DNA of 38,048 bases, from assembly GCA_965369385.1 (NCBI GenBank), contig CBDUQP010000012.1:1-38048 (forward strand), in the 5' to 3' direction. This document shows, piece by piece, positions 32,534-38,048 of the stretch. The translations under genes and the position numbers were made by a program. How positions within the stretch are numbered: position 1 is the stretch's first letter; each line of letters starts with the position of its first letter. The notes under the pieces are model-generated. The model ran no database searches and was not told the origin of the DNA. It saw only the letters and a program-made list of their open reading frames with translations. Source of the stretch: CBDUQP01 sp965369385. GTDB lineage: Bacteria; Planctomycetota; Phycisphaerae; SM23-33.

Positions 32534-33469
32534 CTAACCAGCCACGCCCAGCCACTTCTGAAACTCGTCCGCATACGCCAGCAGGCAGAAACTGCAAACA
32601 CACCATAGCACTATCGTCGCCTGGAACGGATGATCCCGAGTCAGCACGTCCGTCGGGTCGCTGTACGCACCCGACATCGACAGCATCGCAACGCGAAATA
32701 CCGCGTATACCACCAATGGAAGAGTATATAGCAGGCACGTACTACCGAATTCACCGAAATTCGCTATCGTGCTCGGACTGCTGGCGTACATTAGAAAACC
32801 AAGCACCGCAATGGATGCCGATAGCGTGATCAAGTGCGTAAGCAATGCCGGAGTATAGCCGATGAGTATCTTGCGGTGTTCGACCGCCCCGCCCACGTCG
32901 CCAAGCGTTACCACCTCATTGCATCGCTTACAGAAACCCATGAACAGGCACAATGTGAACGTGCAGATGAACAACCACGGGCTTATCGCAACCGTAATCG
33001 CAAGTGCACCGCCGGCCGCCCTCAGCACGAAACCCAACGCTATGCCAATCACGTCAATTAGCATGAAATTCTTCAGCACGAACGTGTAGAGTATCTGCAG
33101 CAGAACATATGCCCCCACCGCAATCATCGCAGGCGTGTTCAACATGCACACTGATACCGCAATCGCACCGGCCGCCACACAAAACGCCATGCTCAACGCC
33201 TGACCCACGCTAACTTGACCTGCCGCCAGTGGACGGTTCTTCTTCGCCGGATGTGCCCGATCGCGGTCCGCGTCGCGGATGTCGTTCAAAATGTATATCA
33301 GGCTCGATGCCAGACAAAACGCCAGCGTTGCCCACAATGCGTCGGACCACGCAGCCGGATCGCCCCACTTGCGCGCAAACACCGTGGGGAACAGAACCAC
33401 CACGTTTTTCACCCAGTGCTTGGGACGTCCCAGCAGAAGTAATTCCTTCAGTACCATTTTTTGACCCAT
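32534..33469 (-). CDS. UbiA-family prenyltransferase, decaprenylphosphoryl phosphoribosyltransferase-like
   Basis: The 311-aa protein has about nine membrane helices and the UbiA Asp-rich motif NDIRDADRDRAHP, then KNRPLAAG. The ending SDPTDVLTRDHPFQATIVLW is typical of the branch that moves phosphoribose from PRPP to polyprenyl phosphate (first step toward decaprenylphosphoryl arabinose in actinobacteria) and its relatives elsewhere. The reaction in this organism is not certain; the lipid acceptor may differ. The start MGQKMVLKELLLLGRPKHW fits the family. It faces the preceding gene tail to tail across a terminator. Confidence 0.87.
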   Translation of the reverse strand: MGQKMVLKELLLLGRPKHWVKNVVVLFPTVFARKWGDPAAWSDALWATLAFCLASSLIYILNDIRDADRDRAHPAKKNRPLAAGQVSVGQALSMAFCVAAGAIAVSVCMLNTPAMIAVGAYVLLQILYTFVLKNFMLIDVIGIALGFVLRAAGGALAITVAISPWLFICTFTLCLFMGFCKRCNEVVTLGDVGGAVEHRKILIGYTPALLTHLITLSASIAVLGFLMYASSPSTIANFGEFGSTCLLYTLPLVVYAVFRVAMLSMSGAYSDPTDVLTRDHPFQATIVLWCVCSFCLLAYADEFQKWLGVAG

Positions 33470-34069
33470 TTCGCAGGCGCCAAGCCGGTATGGCGTGACA
33501 TCCCTACGCGGTCTTTATCGTCATCTGCTCGCCATGAACTTGACCCCAACCGGCAGATTCGCCAATGGCTGCGGCCGCCGCGGGGGCATATTTTTGGCGG
33601 AATCTTCATGCAGAAGCGTAACACAAACGAGTTGGAGGAGTTGGAGGGGAATTTCAAAATCGTTAACGGCTGTTTTGAAAGTGTTAATATGGTACGCAGA
33701 TCTGTGTTTAGGTTGGCTGAAATGTTACTTTTTGGTGCATTTTTGGGCGGTTGTGTAACAATATGGCGGGGTGTCGCGAGAAGAATCCGCAAGTGGGTGC
33801 ATCGGGATTGGTGACGGTGGTCAGTATGTTAGTATATGACTGCGCGCGGCCGGGGGCCGGAGGCCGGGGCCGGGAGGCCGGGGCCGGGGCAAAAAAGCGG
33901 CGGCGAGCAATATCGTGATCAAGATCATGATCAAGACAATTGCCCACCGCCATGGTTCTCCCACCACATTTCATCTTTGCTGCGCCGCCAGCGGCCGAAG
34001 CCGAAAGCCGACGGCCGAAAACCGTCAATCCGGGCCGCCAGTCGCCGCCGCCAGCCGCAGACGAACAAA
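33470..34069. other. Intergenic, 600 bases, G-rich tract, no gene
   Basis: No coding frame is supported. The stretch includes the run of GGCCGGGG-like units at 33849-33890 and a 12-bp-period repeat of TGATCAAGA (33916-33936). The UbiA promoter should lie at its left end but no box is clear. Confidence 0.5.
33849..33890 (+). repeat. GGCCGGGG-type simple repeat, G-quadruplex prone
   Basis: Several G-runs of two to five (ggggg, gggg, ggg, gggg, gggg) are separated by CC or AGGCC. The runs could form a quadruplex on the plus strand. The tract is a likely sequencing or assembly trouble spot. Confidence 0.6.
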
Positions 34070-37000
34070 CTACTTCACCTGCTGGAATACCAACACCGCC
34101 GGTTTATCGCTCTTGGCCTGACAGTTACTGCGATCAATCACAGCAAAGTAATACCATGCCTTCTTGGCATTAACACTCGGCCCAACCTGCAGCCGCATAT
34201 TGACGCCAAACACATCACTCTTAACCGTGATTGCGTTGGCTATGCCGGCAATGAACTGAGCTTCTTTGGCCTCAAGATCTGGTTTCATAGCCCACGATCC
34301 ATCCTGCAAGATAAGCCAGGCCTCGATCTTTCGTCCCAGATCGCCATGAATAGCATATGGCCTTTTCGCGATTATCTCATCAGCCAGTGAACCCAGAGTC
34401 GCATCGTCCAGCACAATATCGGCGCCGGCAGCTTCGGGTTTCGTTATCGAAGCCGGCCAGGGCAAGGCCAGCAGGGCTTTCTTTGTGGCAGTGTTGATGT
34501 TAATGCGGCCGTAGACGCGCGAAGTATCCTCGCGTGTCGTATCAGTTTCGTTGAACTCGATTACCTCGTGCAACAACAATGGCCAGGAGACACTCGGGTA
34601 CCCGCTTAGTGAATCCGGAGCCGGACAATCCACAAGGTCAGGAGTCGCCTTGCCACGAGATTCCTTCGTTGCATACGAGTTTTTCAGGCGGCTTGGGAGA
34701 TCATCGCCATTGGTGGCGTCCGTTCCGATGGGTACCGGGCCGGTGAAAAATACACGCCAGAGATCAGTGATCTTGATAACGCCTGTCTGGAGATTGGGGA
34801 TATCAAATCCCTCCAGACAGGCAGTGTCGGGAACAACCACCAGACCTGCAGCCTTGGGGCCGAAACTGTGAGCGCCGACTGTATCGACCCACTTGGCCAC
34901 TAGAAACTTGGCCCTGCCACCGACAGATATGTCGCTATCACGCCTTGTACGGACCTCCTGGGCAACAGCATCTGCTAACGTATCGAGATTTGCTTCAACC
35001 GTAACAGCCCTATACCCCGAACCAAAATCACTTGCCACATCGAGGCAGTCAACTGGAACCCTTACGACAGGCGACCCACCATAATTCCTCACAAGCAGGT
35101 ACTTTGGAGCAGCACGAAAGAAATTCAACTCGGACCCAACAGTGTCGGCGCGGCCCCAGGAAGTGGGCGAACCTTTGACTGAAGCAACAGGGAAGTTGAA
35201 ATCGGTAACGGGATCATCAGTCCCACTTGTTCCTGTGCCATAATTGTAGACGACCAACCGACCGCCAGCAGGCAAAATGTTTGCTGTAACCATACCCGCC
35301 AACGAAATGGCCGTCGTCGTGACCGGGTCGTATAGCTCATAACCATTGATCTCTATGTTCCGCTGCGTGGGATTCACGATTTCAATCGCAACGCCCCACT
35401 TGTAATCATCGCTGCCTGTGACTACGGGGTCAGCGGGGGCCGGTTCATCAAGCGTCACCGACGGAATGTACTTCACATACGCCTCGGACAGGCGAGGGTG
35501 GTCGCGACGTACGCCGTAGACGCTCCATGTCGTCACGCCATCAGGCTTGAACTCAAACGGATCCTTCAGCATGCCGTTGGCACTCCCATCCGCCAACTCT
35601 GCATCACTCGTAGTAGCCGCCCACAGATTCGCCACGAAATGAGCCGCCTTCTCGGTGTTGAGGCGGGTGTCATATTGGAGCACTCGGAGCCTGACAATGC
35701 CGGCTGCAACCTTCCCGTTTGCTTCGTTGGTCAGCTTCACAACCAAAGCATCGTTATCGGGATCGACGGCAAAACAGCCAAGAGACACTTCGCCTGCAAC
35801 GCCCGCAGTCTGATCAATGTGGAAGGTGCCCAGTTCCTTCGTGGTGCTTGCACCACCAACATCGAGAATGCGGGTAACCTTAAATGATGCATTCGTGGCG
35901 AAGTCCAAGTCCTCACCACCAGTTCGATTGACCGCCATTACCTCAACCAGATGATACGGGGTCCCGACATGCTCAAAATCACTTGGACTCGCCGCCGATG
36001 TAAAGACCCACTCGGCTTTGGTTTCCGGGTCTCCGGGCTTGGCGGGAGCCGCCCACGCATAACTGCCCGCACCATTCCAGGTGCCGATAGTCGTCGCACT
36101 CAAAATGAGCTTTGCATTCAGAGTCATATCTATATTCTCACCGGTCAAAGGCAACAGACGGTGCAATAGCTCCTGGCGTCCTTCGGGAGTACTCACCATC
36201 TCCGTCGCCAGCATCCGGTTGCCAAATATCTTGGGGTTGGGACTAGAGTTCGTCGCCGCAACTTCAGAGCCCCTGCACACACTCTGAGTTGAACTGTACG
36301 TCGTTAAGTTTCGCCTGTTATTAACAGTCAGACCCCATGCTGAAGCATTCTCGTCCAGCCGCGGGATATCTCCACTTCCGTTTTCGAGCCAGCCAAAATA
36401 GCTTTCCTCTCCGATGGAGAAAGGTTTCTCTCCGCCGGCCGGTGATACGAGCTGGCTTCCACAATTGTTGTAGTAATCAAGCAGCGACTCGCCGTCGCTG
36501 CGGCTCGTGTGTATTAGGGCATATTTGGCATCATCAATGTCAGTCAGACTCGCCATATGGATACTCGCCGGCGTGCCCGAAACCAGCGGCTCATCCTTCT
36601 TCCCCGCAGTATTGATGCAAATCTTGCCACTCATGTCGGTTATGCGGGTTGCCATCCAGTAGTAACGGTCAACTTCTCTGTCAGCACCAGCGGCCGATTC
36701 GCATAGAATCCCGGTATTGGTCAGGACAGAGTCCGGGTCACCATCTCCATCGGTGTCAACAAACACCCACTCAATATAACTGTCACTCGAATCCCTACTG
36801 CCGTAGGCATCCTTGGGCGAAGACGTGTCACCATCGCTGTCAATATTGTAGAAACTAGAGTTAATTGGATACGGAATATCCCTATACTTGGCCGCATTCG
36901 TCGGTCCCGTCAGATTTGTCACGAACGCCAACATGGGATGCCCCAGAACGTAACCCACTTGTGGAATGGTAATGCTGTTTCCGCCACTCGGGGCTGCCAC

Positions 37001-37321
37001 CCTATCAAAAGACGCCAACCACGGATCCTGAGTAGCATCAGCGGCATCCCGACAATCCGTGTACTCAAAACCAGTAGTGTCCAGGTTCGAGTATGCCCGC
37101 CCTGCATCGCCGAAGTGGAGGTCTTCTTGCAGTAGGGTTACTATTTCGTTGAGCTTGCCTTTGGCTATTTCGGATTCCTGGCCTCGGCTTGTGCGGGCCT
37201 TCGCTTGCTTGTTCTCCAGGCGGGATATCAGCAGAAACGTGCTGCCGAGCATGCCGAGGATCGCAAGGAGCCCTACTACCATCAATAGCACTGAACCTTT
37301 GTTGTTGTGAGTTCTTCTCAT
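34070..37321 (-). CDS. Large GspK-like minor pseudopilin, 1083 aa
   Basis: The ATG at 37321 follows GGAG at eight bases; codons up to 37510 are a non-coding extension. The protein begins MRRTHNNKGSVLLMVVGLLA, a type IV pilin-like leader with one hydrophobic N-terminal helix. The C-terminal part has VYGRININTATKKALLALPWP and ADEIIAKRPYAIHGDLGRKI, which match the GspK family (INxNTA, then AxxIxxxR). The middle carries Asp-rich loops (DSDGDTSSPKD, DTDGDGDPDSV) like calcium sites. At 1083 residues it is roughly three times the usual GspK, mainly from beta-rich insertions. It probably caps a type II or pilus-like pseudopilus. Confidence 0.8.
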   Translation of the reverse strand: MRRTHNNKGSVLLMVVGLLAILGMLGSTFLLISRLENKQAKARTSRGQESEIAKGKLNEIVTLLQEDLHFGDAGRAYSNLDTTGFEYTDCRDAADATQDPWLASFDRVAAPSGGNSITIPQVGYVLGHPMLAFVTNLTGPTNAAKYRDIPYPINSSFYNIDSDGDTSSPKDAYGSRDSSDSYIEWVFVDTDGDGDPDSVLTNTGILCESAAGADREVDRYYWMATRITDMSGKICINTAGKKDEPLVSGTPASIHMASLTDIDDAKYALIHTSRSDGESLLDYYNNCGSQLVSPAGGEKPFSIGEESYFGWLENGSGDIPRLDENASAWGLTVNNRRNLTTYSSTQSVCRGSEVAATNSSPNPKIFGNRMLATEMVSTPEGRQELLHRLLPLTGENIDMTLNAKLILSATTIGTWNGAGSYAWAAPAKPGDPETKAEWVFTSAASPSDFEHVGTPYHLVEVMAVNRTGGEDLDFATNASFKVTRILDVGGASTTKELGTFHIDQTAGVAGEVSLGCFAVDPDNDALVVKLTNEANGKVAAGIVRLRVLQYDTRLNTEKAAHFVANLWAATTSDAELADGSANGMLKDPFEFKPDGVTTWSVYGVRRDHPRLSEAYVKYIPSVTLDEPAPADPVVTGSDDYKWGVAIEIVNPTQRNIEINGYELYDPVTTTAISLAGMVTANILPAGGRLVVYNYGTGTSGTDDPVTDFNFPVASVKGSPTSWGRADTVGSELNFFRAAPKYLLVRNYGGSPVVRVPVDCLDVASDFGSGYRAVTVEANLDTLADAVAQEVRTRRDSDISVGGRAKFLVAKWVDTVGAHSFGPKAAGLVVVPDTACLEGFDIPNLQTGVIKITDLWRVFFTGPVPIGTDATNGDDLPSRLKNSYATKESRGKATPDLVDCPAPDSLSGYPSVSWPLLLHEVIEFNETDTTREDTSRVYGRININTATKKALLALPWPASITKPEAAGADIVLDDATLGSLADEIIAKRPYAIHGDLGRKIEAWLILQDGSWAMKPDLEAKEAQFIAGIANAITVKSDVFGVNMRLQVGPSVNAKKAWYYFAVIDRSNCQAKSDKPAVLVFQQVK

Positions 37322-37329
37322 TTTTACGT

Positions 37330-37349
37330 CTCCTACTCGCCCCCGAGTA
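37330..37349 (-). promoter_or_regulatory. Hairpin touching the ribosome site of the GspK-like gene
   Basis: On the minus strand TACTCG-GGGG-CGAGTA (37334-37349) ends directly against GGAG (37330-37333). The hairpin could control ribosome access. Confidence 0.45.
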
Positions 37350-37827
37350 CGTTTTGGGATGGACACCTGGTATCTGAGACTATTTTGCGGCCCTAATATA
37401 CCCCAGACCTCGCTGGCCCAGGGGAAAACGCCAAACATCGCACGTATTTTTGGCCCGTAACAGCCCCGCCCACGGCGGCCCGGTAAGCTCTCGCACGATT
37501 CGGATTTCACTCATAAATAAGTATCAAACAACAGCAAAAACTCACAAAGCGTTCTCAAAACGCCTCTTTTCGTCGGAATTTCGCAGTTTTTCGGGGCAAA
37601 TCCGTCAATTCGTTATGTTCTTCCGGAAAAACCATTACATAACGCACGGCATGCACGAAAAACCCCGGTTCGGCTTGCAACGTCTCACGGCCGCGGATAA
37701 GGATTGCCTTTGAGCGATGGTCACAAAAGACCAGCGGCATGGCGCCCGGCCGGCATCCTCTCCACCACAAGCATTGTACCGCTCAGACACAAACCCGGTC
37801 AAGGATGCAGCCGCGCGGCTCGCGCAT

Positions 37828-37893
37828 TTAATTAGGGACGGTGCCCTATTTAAATAGGAATAATCCTAATCAAATGGGAAGCGTCCTCATTAA
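37828..37893. repeat. Inverted pair of REP-like units
   Basis: The unit TTAATTAGGGACGGTGCCCTATTT (37828-37851) is matched on the opposite strand by 37872-37893 (TTAATGAGGACGCTTCCCATTT). CCTATTTAAATAGG (37845-37858) is a perfect 14-bp palindrome overlapping the first unit. The layout resembles bacterial interspersed palindromic elements moved by REP-associated transposases. Confidence 0.55.
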
Positions 37894-37993
37894 CCCCATT
37901 AAACCAAGAATTGTACTAGGCGGCGGATGGCCCGTTTGGGTGAAGATTGGTGGGTGAACGGACGTGGGCTCCGGCCCGAAGGGCCAGCAAGAA

Positions 37994-38048
37994 TGTGCAA
38001 CCGTGTACATGGGTAACAGTTTGTACCGGGCACATGGGTAACAGTTCT
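37994..38048 (+). mobile_element. Probable end of an IS481-like insertion sequence, cut by window edge
   Basis: ACATGGGTAACAGTT occurs twice (38007-38021, 38032-38046), 25 bases apart, after TGTGCAACCG. This repeat is familiar from the terminal region of IS481-family elements; the transposase would lie to the right, outside the window. Confidence 0.5.

Noticed and set aside
37322..37510. 63-codon N-terminal extension of the GspK-like protein
   Set aside because: It would bury the pilin-like leader; the ATG at 37321 has GGAG at correct spacing.
37555..37770. 71-codon minus-strand frame, considered as a small transposase fragment
   Set aside because: No motif of any transposase family could be pointed to and no ribosome site is present.

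Overview
The window looks like a chromosomal stretch of a planctomycete, most likely from the Phycisphaerae or a related anaerobic or heterotrophic lineage. This is an inference from gene content. The pointers are a PEP-CTERM sorting tail, a secreted-type nickel superoxide dismutase start, a very large GspK-like pseudopilin, a DUF89 protein, a GH3 glycosidase, a rhamnulokinase, an ADP-ribosylglycohydrolase with added beta domains, and repeated ~163-bp miniature elements. No rRNA, CRISPR array or prophage is seen. There is one tRNA gene, tRNA-Ile2(CAT).

Layout. At 1-1471 are two unrecognised genes, the first cut by the window edge. At 1472-2391 is a gene-poor stretch with one strong hairpin. 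At 2392-7461 an export cassette encodes two ABC half-transporters and an HlyD-type adaptor; motif by motif the pair is a heterodimer with one normal and one degenerate ATP site. At 7583-9452 are tRNA-Ile2 and an unusual 431-aa protein, each followed by nearly the same terminator hairpin. At 9567-14788 are a GH3 beta-xylosidase/glucosidase-like enzyme, a membrane SpoIIE-type phosphatase and a convergent DUF89 phosphatase. At 15127-15563 a beheaded gene joins the first 54 codons of a nickel superoxide dismutase to the last 91 codons of a PEP-CTERM protein. An ADP-ribosylglycohydrolase follows at 16158-17972.

The stretch 15.7-21.2 kb is rich in small repeats: two inverted copies of a 163-bp MITE, and a separate ~230-bp nested palindrome with a possible 5-bp target duplication. 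Small housekeeping-type genes lie among them: a YkgJ-type cysteine cluster protein, an HU/IHF protein, and a DUF493 protein. From 21.5 to 23.7 kb are a GFO/IDH/MocA oxidoreductase, a CDP-alcohol phosphatidyltransferase and a small cupin.

At 23768-25476, on the minus strand, is a compact two-gene unit: a winged-helix-like/DUF488 fusion and a ~265-aa partner. It is the best candidate here for a poorly described (possibly defence- or stress-related) system. Next, a PIG-L/LmbE deacetylase gene has been wrecked by an IS4-family remnant plus a dinucleotide slippage, beside a divergent GntR/FCD regulator and a frameshifted gene that may once have been its target.

The right part holds an orphan DNA methyltransferase-like gene with a ~95-residue basic tail, a membrane-anchored zinc-ribbon protein, rhamnulokinase (rhaB), a cysteine-less thioredoxin-fold membrane protein, a UbiA-family prenyltransferase and a 1083-aa GspK-like protein. 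The right edge carries an inverted pair of REP-like units and what looks like the end of an IS481-type insertion sequence.
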